A DNA stretch of 64,000 bases from VXNE01 sp965205735 (GCA_965205735.1 OZ242179.1:2914001-2978000); one strand, 5' to 3'; counted from the first letter of the stretch, positions 42,395 to 52,095 are shown. The notes: generated by a model from the sequence alone, not told the origin. Program-made: numbers and translations.

Positions 42395-43782
42395 CGGGCA
42401 TGGAACGACCCGTAGACATTGCGCCGGAGATATTTCGCGCCTACGACATTCGCGGCCTCGTCGACAGGAATCTGACGGACGAATCCGTCTTCTGGATTGG
42501 CCGCGCATTTGCGGCGCAGGCATTCGAACAGGGTTTCGAACGAGTCGCCGTCGGCGGCGATGGCCGCCACTCTACCGGGCGTTTGCGCGAGGCCCTCGTA
42601 TCGGGCCTCACCGAAGGCGGTTGCGATGTCATCGATGTTGGCGTCGTTCCGACGCCTCTTCTCTACTACGCCACCTATGCGCTCGATACCCAGACGGGGA
42701 TCGTGATTACGGGCTCGCATAACCCGGCCGAGTACAACGGATTGAAGATGCTGATCGGCGGCGCGGTGCTTTCCGGCGACGCTATTCAGGGGTTGCGTTC
42801 GCGTATCGAACGCGACGACTGCCCGCCGCGCGCGCGCGGCGCGGTGGAGTCGGCCAGCGTCATCGAACCGTACAGTGATCGGGTCGTCGCCGATATCGCG
42901 ATCGCCCGTCCGTTGAAGATCGTGATCGACAGCGGCAATGGCGTGGCGGGTTTGGTGGCGCCGGCGCTCTTCGAACGACTCGGGTGCGAAGTGGTGAGCC
43001 TGTACGCGGATGTCGATGGCAGCTTTCCGAATCACCATCCAGACCCGGCCGACCCCGCGAACCTCGACGACCTCATCGCCGCGGTGCGTGCGCGCGATGC
43101 GGATATGGGCATCGCCTTCGACGGCGATGCCGACCGCCTGGGCGTCATCTCCAACAGCGGGACGATCATCTGGCCGGATCGCCTCATGATGCTGTTTGCG
43201 CGCGACATCGCTCGCCGAAATCCCGGCACCGATATCGTCTACGACGTGAAGTGCTCGCGCCACCTCAGCAAGGTGGTTGCCGAAGCCGGAGGCAACCCGA
43301 TCATGAGTCGGACGGGACATTCCCACATCAAGGCCAGGATCAGGGAGACGGGCGCGCTCTTCGGCGGTGAATTCAGTGGCCACCTCTGTTTCGGGGAACG
43401 CTGGTATGGTTTCGACGATGCCATCTACGCGGGTGCGCGCCTGCTCGAAATGGCCGCGGCGCGGGACTGTCGCCTTGACGACCTGTTCGCCGACTTTCCC
43501 GTCCCCTGTACGACGCCGGAAATCAAGCTTCCGACATCGGAGTCCGCCAAATTCCGCATCATCGAGGAGTTGGCGAGATCGGCCGATTTCGGGCCCGGAA
43601 CAGTGACGAGAATCGACGGACTTCGCGTCGACTACGAAGACGGCTTCGGATTGGTGCGCGCCTCGAACACGTCTCCGGCGCTGACGTTGCGCTTCGAAGC
43701 GGATGACCCGGACGCGCTCCGCCGCATCCGTTCGACGTTCGGTGAGCAGTTGTCCGCAGTGGACCCCACCTTGCGGTTTTGA
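42391..43782 (+). CDS. algC: phosphomannomutase/phosphoglucomutase
   Basis: This 463-residue alpha-D-phosphohexomutase interconverts mannose or glucose 6- and 1-phosphates for surface polysaccharides. FRAYDIRGLVDRNLTDE starts it, TGSHNPAEYNG contains the phosphoserine S109, DGDADRLG is the Mg-binding loop, GGEFSGHLCF the sugar-binding loop and RASNTSPALTLRFEAD the phosphate-binding domain. Start GTG 42391 overlaps the coaBC stop. It precedes argB, an arrangement known from Pseudomonas. Confidence 0.93.
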   Translation: MTGMERPVDIAPEIFRAYDIRGLVDRNLTDESVFWIGRAFAAQAFEQGFERVAVGGDGRHSTGRLREALVSGLTEGGCDVIDVGVVPTPLLYYATYALDTQTGIVITGSHNPAEYNGLKMLIGGAVLSGDAIQGLRSRIERDDCPPRARGAVESASVIEPYSDRVVADIAIARPLKIVIDSGNGVAGLVAPALFERLGCEVVSLYADVDGSFPNHHPDPADPANLDDLIAAVRARDADMGIAFDGDADRLGVISNSGTIIWPDRLMMLFARDIARRNPGTDIVYDVKCSRHLSKVVAEAGGNPIMSRTGHSHIKARIRETGALFGGEFSGHLCFGERWYGFDDAIYAGARLLEMAAARDCRLDDLFADFPVPCTTPEIKLPTSESAKFRIIEELARSADFGPGTVTRIDGLRVDYEDGFGLVRASNTSPALTLRFEADDPDALRRIRSTFGEQLSAVDPTLRF

Positions 43783-43785
43783 GGG

Positions 43786-44673
43786 ATGGATAGAGCGATG
43801 TCCCGCCAAGACACGGCGCAGATCCTGATTGAGGCGCTGCCCTATATCCGCAAGTTTCACGGCTCGACGGTCGTCATCAAGTACGGCGGCGCGGCGATGG
43901 TCGACCCCGCGTTGAAGCACGCCTTCGCGCGCGACGTGGTATTGATGAAGCTGGTTGGCATGAACCCTGTCGTCGTACATGGCGGCGGCCCGCAGATCGG
44001 GGAACTTCTGAAAAGGCTGAATATCCAGACCCGCTTTGTCGACGGCTTGCGTGTCACGGACTCGGCCACCATGGACGTCGTGGAAATGGTGCTCGGCGGA
44101 CTGGTAAACAAGGAGATCGTTTCGCTGATCAACGCCGAGGGTGGCAGCGCCGCGGGCTTGACCGGCAAGGATGGCAACCTCATCAAGGCGCGCAAACTCA
44201 AGCTGACGCGTGAACGCGCGGAGTTCAAGGAACCCGAGATCGTCGATATCGGGCATGTCGGAGAAGTCGCCGAAGTCAATCCCGGCGTGCTCGACGCCTT
44301 GGTTGCGCGCGACTTCATCCCCGTGATCGCGCCCATCGGGGTCGGCGACGATGGAGTCTCCTACAACATCAATGCGGATTTCGTGGCAAGCGCGCTTGCG
44401 GCGCGCCTGAACGCGGCCAAGCTGGTGCTACTCACGGATACGGCTGGCGTATTGAAACCCGATGGTTCGACGCTGGTCGCTCCGAGCCGTGATGAAATCG
44501 AGAAAATGATCGCCGAAGGCGACATCAAGGGAGGCATGCTGCCCAAGGTGCATTGCGCCCTGGACGCCATGACGGCGGGCGTGGCCACTACCCAGATCAT
44601 CGACGGTCGCATCCCCCACGCGACGCTACTCGAGATATTCACGGACGGCGGCGTCGGCACGCAGATCACCTAG
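43786..44673 (+). CDS. argB: acetylglutamate kinase
   Basis: This 295-residue amino-acid kinase phosphorylates N-acetylglutamate in arginine synthesis. FHGSTVVIKYGGAAMVDPAL holds the ATP lysine and glycine loop, VVVHGGGPQIGELLKRL the substrate loop, and NINADFVASALAARL and GGMLPKVHCALDAMTAGV the rest of the site. The short N-terminal helix MSRQDTAQILIEALPYI resembles the extension of arginine-inhibited enzymes, so feedback control is possible. It follows algC with three bases between. Confidence 0.94.
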   Translation: MDRAMSRQDTAQILIEALPYIRKFHGSTVVIKYGGAAMVDPALKHAFARDVVLMKLVGMNPVVVHGGGPQIGELLKRLNIQTRFVDGLRVTDSATMDVVEMVLGGLVNKEIVSLINAEGGSAAGLTGKDGNLIKARKLKLTRERAEFKEPEIVDIGHVGEVAEVNPGVLDALVARDFIPVIAPIGVGDDGVSYNINADFVASALAARLNAAKLVLLTDTAGVLKPDGSTLVAPSRDEIEKMIAEGDIKGGMLPKVHCALDAMTAGVATTQIIDGRIPHATLLEIFTDGGVGTQIT

Positions 44674-44696
44674 CGCGACCGCCGGGCGGATCGCGT

Positions 44697-45338
44697 TCAG
44701 GCGACGCAGTACAGGCTGCGATAACGCAGTATCGTCTCCAGGGCGTCGGGATTTCCGCCGTGCGCTCTCAGGTAACGAACGACATCGTCCAGCGTGACGA
44801 TGCTGAGTACGGGGATGCCTAGCCGCCGGGCGAGCGACTGAATGCCAGTCTGTTCGCCGTCGACGCGTTCGCGGCGGTCCAGGGCCACCAGTACGCCGAC
44901 CACTTCGGCGCCGGCATCCTTGAGCAGCCGGAAAGCGCGAATTTTCGCCTTGCCGTCCGTTATCACGTCGTCGACGATGACCGCTCGGCGGCCGTTCATG
45001 GGGCCGCCGACGAAGCGTCCCCCTTCGCCGTGTTGCTTGGTTTCCTTGCGGTCGAAGGCCGTGTCGAGGTTGATATCATAGTCCCGCGCCAGCACGACGG
45101 ATGTCGCAACGGCGATGGGTATGCCCTTGTACGCCGGTCCGAACAACAGGTCCGGCAACGGCGACATGGTGGAAATCCTGGCGGCGTACGCGGCACCCAT
45201 GCGGTCTAGCGCGGGTCCGTTGTTCAAGCCGCCGAGATCGAAGAAGTATGGACTGCGACGTCCGGACTTGAGCACGAATTCGCCGAATCTGAGGACGTTC
45301 TCGCGCAGCAGCAGGCCGAGGAACTCGTCGGCGTCCAT
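44697..45338 (-). CDS. pyrE: orotate phosphoribosyltransferase
   Basis: This 213-residue enzyme makes OMP from orotate and PRPP. LKSGRRSPYFFDLGGLNNG is the orotate loop, FGPAYKGIPIAVATSVVLA the PPi loop, RKETKQHGEGG the flexible catalytic loop and RAVIVDDVITDGKA the PRPP-binding motif. ATG 45338 overlaps the rph stop in an ATGA, so it is translated from the rph mRNA, as in E. coli, where rph-pyrE expression responds to UTP by attenuation. The short overlap here leaves no room for an attenuator between the genes. Confidence 0.94.
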   Translation of the reverse strand: MDADEFLGLLLRENVLRFGEFVLKSGRRSPYFFDLGGLNNGPALDRMGAAYAARISTMSPLPDLLFGPAYKGIPIAVATSVVLARDYDINLDTAFDRKETKQHGEGGRFVGGPMNGRRAVIVDDVITDGKAKIRAFRLLKDAGAEVVGVLVALDRRERVDGEQTGIQSLARRLGIPVLSIVTLDDVVRYLRAHGGNPDALETILRYRSLYCVA

Positions 45339-46054
45339 CACATCCCCAATGCGCGCCGCTGCTCGTCGAACAGCCTTTCGATACCGGATTCGGCGAGGGC
45401 AAGCATTTCGCCAAGTGCTCCCCGAGAGAACGGCTCGATTTCGGCCGTGCCCTGCACTTCGATAAAACCTCCGTCCTCGATCATGACCACGTTCATGTCG
45501 GTATCGGCGGTCGAGTCCTCGGCATAGTCGAGGTCCAACACGGGCATTCCCTTGTATACGCCGACGGAGACCGACGCCACCAGGCGTTGAAACGCCCGTG
45601 GCGCGAAGCGTTTCAAACCCTGGACCAGCGCGACGCAACCGCCGGTAATCGACACCGTTCTGGTCCCGCCGTCGGCCTGGATGACATCGCAGTCAATGCG
45701 AATCGTCCGCTCCCCGAGTTGTTCGAGGTCTACGGCCGCGCGCAACGCCCGGCCGATCAACCGCTGGATTTCCATCGTCCGGCCGCCTTGCCTGCCGCGC
45801 GCGGCTTCGCGGTCGGTACGCGTATGCGTGGCGGCCGGCAGCATGCCGTACTCGCAGGTCAGCCAACCCCGGCCGGAGCCGCGCAGGAAACGCGGTACGC
45901 CCTTCTCGAAGCTCGCCGTGCAAATGACCTGGGTGTCGCCGAACGTGGCCAGCACGGAGCCCGCCGCATGTTTTGTGAAACCGGTCGTGAGGGTCACCGG
46001 GCGCAGTGCGTCCGGCTGTCTGCCGCTCGGCCGCCGCCATGTTGTATTGGACAT
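45338..46054 (-). CDS. rph: ribonuclease PH
   Basis: This 238-residue phosphorolytic exoribonuclease trims tRNA 3' ends. RPSGRQPDALRPVTLTTGFT starts it, AAGSVLATFGDTQVICTAS is core, RTDREAARGRQGGRTMEIQR binds RNA and phosphate, and TIRIDCDVIQADGGTRTVSI is the active-site block; DLDYAEDSTADTDMN follows. Unlike the truncated rph of E. coli K-12, this frame is full length. It diverges from yicC with 44 bases between starts. Confidence 0.94.
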   Translation of the reverse strand: MSNTTWRRPSGRQPDALRPVTLTTGFTKHAAGSVLATFGDTQVICTASFEKGVPRFLRGSGRGWLTCEYGMLPAATHTRTDREAARGRQGGRTMEIQRLIGRALRAAVDLEQLGERTIRIDCDVIQADGGTRTVSITGGCVALVQGLKRFAPRAFQRLVASVSVGVYKGMPVLDLDYAEDSTADTDMNVVMIEDGGFIEVQGTAEIEPFSRGALGEMLALAESGIERLFDEQRRALGM

Positions 46055-46098
46055 TCGCCCTCCCGCTGCGCGCGAGTATACGCGTTAGAATCGCTCGA

Positions 46099-46956
46099 AT
46101 GATCTTGAGCATGACGGCGTTCGCAAAGTTCGAGTCGGCCTCGCTGACCTGGGAGATCCGCTCTGTCAACAACCGCTATCTGGAAGTCGACTTCCGCCTT
46201 CCGGCGGGGCTTCGGGAGATGGAACCCGCGCTGCGCGCGCGCTTGCGGGACGCCCTGGCGCGCGGCAAGGTAGACGCCAGGCTGCGACTGACGAAAGCGG
46301 CGGTTGCAACGACGCCGGAGATCAATCGGGCGCATCTGGTGGCGCTTCTCGCCGTATTGGAGGAAGTGAAGGATGCCGCGCCCGGAATAGGACAGCCCGA
46401 TCCGCTGGAAGTATTGCGTTGGCCGGGGGTGATCGGGACGGAAGCGGAAACGGCCGACGATGCGCTCAAGACCGAGACGCGAAAGGGTTTCGAAACCGTT
46501 CTGCAACGTCTGATCGAGCACCGGGGCATCGAGGGCGAGAAGCTCGATGCGCTGCTGCGCGAGAAGCTGGTTGCCCTGGAGTCCATGATCGCCGAAATTA
46601 GAACTCGCGCCGCTTCGTTCGCGCCGATGATGCGCGACAGATTGCTCGGCCGTCTTCGCGAACTGAACGCGACCCATGTGGAATCGGGTCGACTGGAGCA
46701 GGAAGTGGCGCTCCTGGCGCAGAAGGCGGACATTGCCGAGGAACTGGATCGCCTGGTCATTCACGCCCAGGCGTGTCGCGATTGTCTCGCCGCGGGCGGT
46801 CCCCAGGGGCGTCGTCTCGACTTCTTGATGCAGGAACTCAGCCGCGAAGCGAATACCTTGACGGCCAAGGCGATCACAGCGGAGTGCGCGCGGCGCGCGG
46901 TCGACTTGAAGGTCGTTGTCGATCAGATGCGCGAGCAGGTGCAAAACGTCGAGTGA
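46099..46956 (+). CDS. yicC: YicC-family endoribonuclease
   Basis: This protein of about 285 residues matches YicC: MILSMTAFAKFESASL at the N-terminus, SVNNRYLEVDFRLPAGLREM, RGKVDARLRL and the C-terminal RRLDFLMQELSREANTLTAK and KVVVDQMREQVQNVE. YicC proteins are reported as Mn-dependent endoribonucleases. Start ATG 46099 gives the family N-terminus; the frame upstream to 46006 crosses the rph promoter region. Its stop overlaps a GTG that may be the gmk start. Confidence 0.9.
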   Translation: MILSMTAFAKFESASLTWEIRSVNNRYLEVDFRLPAGLREMEPALRARLRDALARGKVDARLRLTKAAVATTPEINRAHLVALLAVLEEVKDAAPGIGQPDPLEVLRWPGVIGTEAETADDALKTETRKGFETVLQRLIEHRGIEGEKLDALLREKLVALESMIAEIRTRAASFAPMMRDRLLGRLRELNATHVESGRLEQEVALLAQKADIAEELDRLVIHAQACRDCLAAGGPQGRRLDFLMQELSREANTLTAKAITAECARRAVDLKVVVDQMREQVQNVE

Positions 46957-46961
46957 GTCGA

Positions 46962-47576
46962 ATGGAAGGCCGGCTCATCGTCGTCTCGGCGCCCTCGGGC
47001 GCCGGCAAGACCAGCCTCGTCAACGCGCTTTTGGCGCGCGACGACAGGCTGCGCGCTTCCGTCTCCTATACCACGCGTCCGAAGCGTCGCGGCGAGAAGG
47101 ACGGCGAGCACTATTTCTTCGTCAACGCACAGACGTTTGCCGCGATGCGCGACGAAGGTGCCTTCCTGGAACACGCCAGCGTTTTCGGCAATGCCTACGG
47201 CACCGCATACGCCAGGCTGATGCAGACCCTGGCGGACGGATGCGATATGTTGCTCGAGATCGACTGGCAGGGGGCCGCGCAGGTGCGCGAGAGGTTTCCG
47301 GCGGCCCTAAGCGTTTTCATTCTGCCGCCCTCCATGAATGCGCTACTCGAACGGCTCAAGGTGCGCGGGCAGGACGGTCCCGAGGAGATCGAACGGCGAT
47401 GGCGCCAGGCTATTGACGATATCTCGCATTACGACGAGTTCAACTACGTTGTCGTCAACAACGACTTCGACGAAGCGGTGGAGAAACTCGCGGGCCTCAT
47501 CGATGCCGAGCGGCGCGGCGAGAAGGCGCAGAGCGAATGCGTGGCGGCGTTGGTGGACGATCTGCTGCGGCGGTAG
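46962..47576 (+). CDS. gmk: guanylate kinase
   Basis: This 204-residue P-loop kinase converts GMP to GDP. VSAPSGAGKTSLVNALL is the P-loop, SVSYTTRPKRRGEKDGEHYF the GMP-binding region, and LLEIDWQGAAQVRE and SVFILPPSMNALLERL the remaining core. ATG 46962 is used; GTG 46953, overlapping the yicC stop, would add three residues. The usual downstream rpoZ-spoT is absent; carA follows instead. Confidence 0.94.
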   Translation: MEGRLIVVSAPSGAGKTSLVNALLARDDRLRASVSYTTRPKRRGEKDGEHYFFVNAQTFAAMRDEGAFLEHASVFGNAYGTAYARLMQTLADGCDMLLEIDWQGAAQVRERFPAALSVFILPPSMNALLERLKVRGQDGPEEIERRWRQAIDDISHYDEFNYVVVNNDFDEAVEKLAGLIDAERRGEKAQSECVAALVDDLLRR

Positions 47577-47586
47577 TGATGCATTC

Positions 47587-47615
47587 TTGTCGCGTCGCGT
47601 CGCTTCACTTAAAAT
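47587..47615 (+). promoter_or_regulatory. candidate sigma70 promoter for carAB
   Basis: TTGTCG (47587-47592) and TAAAAT (47610-47615) are spaced by exactly 17 bases, placing transcription start near 47622, just at the base of the hairpin 47623-47647. Confidence 0.55.
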
Positions 47616-47622
47616 CCGCTGT

Positions 47623-47652
47623 AGCCGTCGCGCTCGGGCCGACGGCTTTTTT
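47623..47652 (+). terminator. rho-independent terminator-like hairpin in the carA leader
   Basis: AGCCGTCG (47623-47630) pairs perfectly with CGACGGCT (47640-47647) over a nine-base loop, followed by a run of T to 47652. It can end the upstream yicC-gmk transcript. Because the probable carA promoter starts at its base, it may also form at the 5' end of carAB mRNA. Confidence 0.75.
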
Positions 47653-47667
47653 GCGCCGGAGTTCTGT

Positions 47668-48843
47668 TTGACGCGCGCGGATCCCGCGATATTGGCCGTG
47701 GCGGACGGCAGTCTGTTTCACGGCACCTCCATCGGAGCGGTCGGCGTGGCCGTTGGCGAAGTGGTTTTCAATACCGCCATGACGGGCTATCAGGAAATCC
47801 TCACCGATCCGTCCTATGCCCGGCAGATCGTTACGCTTACCTATCCCCACATAGGCAATACCGGCACCAATCCCGAAGACATGGAGTCCGACCGGGTCTG
47901 GGCCGAAGGGCTCGTAATTCGCGACCTGCCGCTGCGTGCAAGTAGCTGGCGAGCGGCGGCTTCGCTGCCGGAATTCCTGTGCGACCGGGGGGTTGTGGCG
48001 GTTGCTGATGTCGACACGCGGCGTCTGACCAGGCTCATCCGCGAGAAGGGTGCGCTCGGCGCCTGCATCGCCGCGGGACCGGACGCCGATGCCCGGGAGG
48101 CGCTGCGCCGCGCGCGGGCCTTCCCCGGACTCGAGGGCATGGACCTCGCGCAGGTTGTCAGTCGCACGGAAACGGCGGTGTGGCGGGAGGGTGTATGGTG
48201 CCCGGAAGGCGGCTACGCGGCGGCACCTGCCGCCGCCCGCGGCGTCGTCGCCTACGATTTCGGGATCAAGCGCAACATTCTGCGGCTGCTCGCCGATCGT
48301 GGTTGCGCGGTGACGCTGGTGCCGGCGAAGACTCCGGCGCAAGAGGTGCTCGCGATGCGTCCCGACGGTGTATTTCTGTCCAACGGTCCGGGTGACCCTG
48401 ATCCGTGCGACTACGCGATCGCCGCAATCCGCGAGATCGTCGATGCGAACATACCCGTCTTCGGGATCTGTCTCGGTCACCAGTTGCTCGCGCTCGCGAG
48501 CGGTGCGAAGACCGTGAAGATGCCTCACGGGCACCATGGGGCCAATCATCCGGTACGCGATCTTCGTACCGGGCAGGTCATCATCACGAGCCAGAACCAT
48601 GGATTTGCCGTGGATGGGGCAAGTTTGCCGGAACGCCTGGAAACCACCCATGTGTCGTTGTTCGATGGCACGGTCCAGGGCGTGCGGCGCAAGGACAGGC
48701 CCGCGTTCGGTTTCCAGGGCCACCCGGAAGCCAGCCCGGGTCCCCGCGACTGCGCCGGCCTGTTTGACGCGTTTGTCGAATCGATGGACAGGAACGGCGG
48801 ACCGGAGCGCGGCAGTTCTGGCCCCGCCCCGTTGTCGACCTGA
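47668..48843 (+). CDS. carA: carbamoyl-phosphate synthase small subunit
   Basis: This protein of about 391 residues is the glutaminase subunit feeding ammonia to CarB for arginine and pyrimidines. The N-terminal part (FNTAMTGYQEILTDPSYARQ, ITLTYPHIGNTGTN-like) is typical, and the class I amidotransferase domain has C268 in VFGICLGHQLLALASG with the later FGFQGHPEASPGP histidine/glutamate. I place the start at TTG 47668, seven bases after a GGAG site; there is no earlier ATG in a sensible position. A C-terminal tail (NGGPERGSSGPAPLST) is extra. carB follows 12 bases later. Confidence 0.92.
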   Translation: MTRADPAILAVADGSLFHGTSIGAVGVAVGEVVFNTAMTGYQEILTDPSYARQIVTLTYPHIGNTGTNPEDMESDRVWAEGLVIRDLPLRASSWRAAASLPEFLCDRGVVAVADVDTRRLTRLIREKGALGACIAAGPDADAREALRRARAFPGLEGMDLAQVVSRTETAVWREGVWCPEGGYAAAPAAARGVVAYDFGIKRNILRLLADRGCAVTLVPAKTPAQEVLAMRPDGVFLSNGPGDPDPCDYAIAAIREIVDANIPVFGICLGHQLLALASGAKTVKMPHGHHGANHPVRDLRTGQVIITSQNHGFAVDGASLPERLETTHVSLFDGTVQGVRRKDRPAFGFQGHPEASPGPRDCAGLFDAFVESMDRNGGPERGSSGPAPLST

Positions 48844-48855
48844 TCTTCGTGCAAG

Positions 48856-51800
48856 ATGCCTAGACGCAACGACATCGAAAGCGTTCTGATTCTCGGCGCG
48901 GGCCCGATCGTCATCGGCCAGGCATGCGAGTTCGACTACTCCGGCGCCCAGGCTTGCAAAGCGCTTCGCGACGAGGGCTACCGCGTCGTGCTGGTGAATT
49001 CGAATCCGGCCACGATCATGACCGATCCGGCCATGGCGGACGCGACCTACATTGAACCCGTCGAATGGCGTACCGTTGCGCGCATCATAGAGGTCGAAAA
49101 ACCGGACTCCCTGCTACCCACGATGGGAGGACAGACGGCGCTCAACTGTGCCCTGGATCTCGTGCGCGAGGGCGTTCTGGAGGCGAACGGCGTCGAGTTG
49201 ATCGGTGCCAGCAAGGAAGCCATCGACAAGGCGGAAGACCGCGAGCGCTTTATTCGCGCGATGCGGCATATCGGGCTTGAAACACCGCGCTCGGCAATCG
49301 CTCACAGTCTTGAGGAAGCATTGCAGGTGCAGATCCGGCTCGGGTTCCCGTGCGTGATTCGACCGTCGTTCACCCTGGGCGGCAGCGGCGGTGGCGTCGC
49401 CTACAATCGCGAAGAGTTCGTCGACATATGTGTCCGCGGGCTGGACCTGTCTCCGACGAACGAACTCTTGATCGACGAATCGCTGCTCGGTTGGAAAGAG
49501 TTCGAGATGGAAGTCGTCAGAGACAAGCGAGACAACTGCATCATCGTCTGTTCGATCGAGAATGTGGATCCGATGGGTGTGCATACCGGCGACTCGATCA
49601 CGGTCGCGCCGTCGCAAACCCTGACCGACAAGGAATACCAGCGCATGCGTGACGCGGCCATCGCCGTGCTACGGGAGATCGGCGTGGAAACCGGCGGCTC
49701 GAATGTGCAGTTCGCGGTCGAACCGGAGACCGGCCGCATCGTGGTGATAGAAATGAACCCTCGCGTCTCGCGTTCGTCGGCGCTGGCGTCCAAGGCGACG
49801 GGCTTTCCCATTGCCAAGGTGGCGGCCAAGCTGGCCGTCGGCTACACGCTGGACGAACTCGCCAACGATATCACCGGCGTGACGCCGGCATCGTTCGAGC
49901 CGGCGATCGACTATGTCGTGACGAAAATTCCCCGGTTCACCTTCGAGAAGTTCAGCGAGGTGTCTGATCGCCTCACGACGCAGATGAAGTCGGTGGGCGA
50001 GGTGATGGCGATAGGGCGCACGTTCAAGGAATCGTTCCAGAAGGCGCTGCGCGGTCTGGAAACCGGCTTGACCGGCCTGAATCCGGTGTTGGACTCCGAA
50101 TCCTCGGACGAGCGCGATCGCCGGCTTGTGGCGGAGCTTTCGCTGCCGGGAGCGGATCGCATCCTGTATGTGGCGGATGCGTTTCGTCTTGGCAGGACCG
50201 TTGAGGAGGTCAACGAGACTTCGCGCATCGATCCCTGGTTCCTGGCGCAAATCGAGGATCTGGTAGCCAGCGAGGCTGCGGTCACCGGCACGGAGAGCCT
50301 GACAGCCGAGACGTTGAAACGCCTGAAGCGCGACGGCTTTTCGGATGAGCGCCTCGCTGAACTGGCAGGTTGCAGCGAAGAGGCGGTTCGCGAGCGGCGG
50401 CGCCGGCTGGGGATCGCGGCGGTCTTCAAGCGCGTGGACACGTGCGCGGCGGAGTTTCCGGCGAGCACGGCGTACCTCTATTCCACGTTTGAGGAAGAAT
50501 GCGAAGCGGCGCCGAGCGACGCCCGAAAGATCATGGTGCTTGGCGGCGGTCCGAACCGGATCGGACAGGGCATCGAGTTCGACTATTGCTGCGTGCACGC
50601 GGCCCTCGCCATGCGCGAGGACGGATTCGAAACGATCATGGTCAATTGCAACCCGGAAACCGTCTCCACGGACTACGACACTTCGGACCGCCTGTATTTC
50701 GAGCCGGTAACGCTTGAGGATGTGTTGGCCATCGTAGAGGTCGAGCGGCCGGAAGGGGTGATCGTGCAGTTCGGCGGACAAACGCCCCTGAAACTGGTGG
50801 ACAAACTCCATGCTGCGGGAGTGCCCATCATTGGTACCAGCGCGGATTCTATTGATCGTGCGGAGGATCGGGAGAGGTTCCAGGCCGTGGTCGAAAAGGT
50901 CGGCTTGAAACAGCCGTCCAACAGGACCGTGACGAACCTCGACGAAGGTCTCGTCGCGGCGCGTGAAATCGGATTTCCCATGGTTCTCCGACCGTCCTAC
51001 GTGCTGGGCGGCCGGGCGATGGAGATCGTTTACTCGGAGCGCGAATTGAGGCGATACCTGTCCAGTGCTTTCGACGTGTCGCATTCGGCGCCGGTGCTGT
51101 TGGACCGGTTTCTCGATCAGGCGGTGGAGGTGGACGTCGACGCCGTCTCCGACGGGCATCGGGTGGTGATCGGAGCGATCATGCAGCATATCGAACAGGC
51201 TGGAGTTCACTCCGGGGACTCGGCCTGCTCCCTGCCTCCTTTCAGCCTCGACGCCGAGATCCAGGACAGGATCAGACAGCAGGTGAAGGCGATAGCCATC
51301 GAGCTTGGCGTGATCGGCCTGATGAACGTGCAGCTTGCGGTGCAGGACCGCGATGTGTACGTCATTGAAGTCAACCCTCGCGCCTCCCGCACGGTGCCGT
51401 TCGTTTCCAAGTGCATCGGCATATCGCTCGCCAAGATTGCGGCGCGCTGCATGGTTGGGGTGACGCTTGACGAACAGGGATTTACGCGTGAGACGGTTCC
51501 CCACTACGTCAGTGTCAAGGAGTCGGTATTCCCGTTCATCAAGTTCCCGGGGGTAGACCCGATACTCGGCCCCGAGATGAAGTCCACCGGCGAGGTGATG
51601 GGCGTTGGCGACACGTTCGCCGAGGCATTCGCCAAGGCGTCTCTCGCGGCCGGCGTAGTGCTGCCCAAGGGCGGCAAGGCGTTCGTCAGCGTGAAGACAT
51701 CGGATCGCCCGTTCGTCGCCGACCTGGCCCGCGATCTGGTATCGCTCGGATTCGAACTCTCCGCCACCCGAGGCACCGCGCAGGTACTGGGGCAAGCCGG

Positions 51801-52095
51801 TATCAGAGCGCGCCCCGTCAACAAGGTGACCGAGGGTCGCCCGGACGTGACGGACATGATGAAGAACGAAAAGATCGATCTCATCGTCAACACGACGGAA
51901 GGTCGCCAGTCCATCGCCGACTCATCGATCATACGAAGGCTCGCGTTGGCGCAAAAGGTGTGCTACACGACGACTCTGGCGGGTGGCGAGGCGTTTTGCA
52001 TCGCAATGCGTTACGGTCCGGTTGAGAGCGTACGAAGACTGCAGGACTTGCATAGAAGCCTCCGTGGGCGCGCAAACGCAGGTGAATGTCCATGA
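48856..52095 (+). CDS. carB: carbamoyl-phosphate synthase large subunit
   Basis: This 1079-residue synthetase has two homologous ATP-grasp halves. The first begins SVLILGAGPIVIGQACEFDY and the second KIMVLGGGPNRIGQGIEFDY (about residue 560). Each carries a paired PSFTLGGSGGG or PSYVLGGRAMEI ATP loop. The C-terminal MGS-like domain (about 935 on; KGGKAFVSVKTSDRP) is where allosteric effectors bind. Between halves lies the oligomerisation domain. With CarA it makes carbamoyl phosphate from glutamine, bicarbonate and 2 ATP. It overlaps greA. Confidence 0.95.
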   Translation: MPRRNDIESVLILGAGPIVIGQACEFDYSGAQACKALRDEGYRVVLVNSNPATIMTDPAMADATYIEPVEWRTVARIIEVEKPDSLLPTMGGQTALNCALDLVREGVLEANGVELIGASKEAIDKAEDRERFIRAMRHIGLETPRSAIAHSLEEALQVQIRLGFPCVIRPSFTLGGSGGGVAYNREEFVDICVRGLDLSPTNELLIDESLLGWKEFEMEVVRDKRDNCIIVCSIENVDPMGVHTGDSITVAPSQTLTDKEYQRMRDAAIAVLREIGVETGGSNVQFAVEPETGRIVVIEMNPRVSRSSALASKATGFPIAKVAAKLAVGYTLDELANDITGVTPASFEPAIDYVVTKIPRFTFEKFSEVSDRLTTQMKSVGEVMAIGRTFKESFQKALRGLETGLTGLNPVLDSESSDERDRRLVAELSLPGADRILYVADAFRLGRTVEEVNETSRIDPWFLAQIEDLVASEAAVTGTESLTAETLKRLKRDGFSDERLAELAGCSEEAVRERRRRLGIAAVFKRVDTCAAEFPASTAYLYSTFEEECEAAPSDARKIMVLGGGPNRIGQGIEFDYCCVHAALAMREDGFETIMVNCNPETVSTDYDTSDRLYFEPVTLEDVLAIVEVERPEGVIVQFGGQTPLKLVDKLHAAGVPIIGTSADSIDRAEDRERFQAVVEKVGLKQPSNRTVTNLDEGLVAAREIGFPMVLRPSYVLGGRAMEIVYSERELRRYLSSAFDVSHSAPVLLDRFLDQAVEVDVDAVSDGHRVVIGAIMQHIEQAGVHSGDSACSLPPFSLDAEIQDRIRQQVKAIAIELGVIGLMNVQLAVQDRDVYVIEVNPRASRTVPFVSKCIGISLAKIAARCMVGVTLDEQGFTRETVPHYVSVKESVFPFIKFPGVDPILGPEMKSTGEVMGVGDTFAEAFAKASLAAGVVLPKGGKAFVSVKTSDRPFVADLARDLVSLGFELSATRGTAQVLGQAGIRARPVNKVTEGRPDVTDMMKNEKIDLIVNTTEGRQSIADSSIIRRLALAQKVCYTTTLAGGEAFCIAMRYGPVESVRRLQDLHRSLRGRANAGECP

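Noticed and set aside
42385..44256. 623-codon open frame opposite algC and argB
   Set aside because: Spans two well-defined genes on the other strand and lacks protein-like composition.
49669..51795. 708-codon open frame opposite carB
   Set aside because: Mirror frame of CarB codons; no recognisable motif and no ribosome site.
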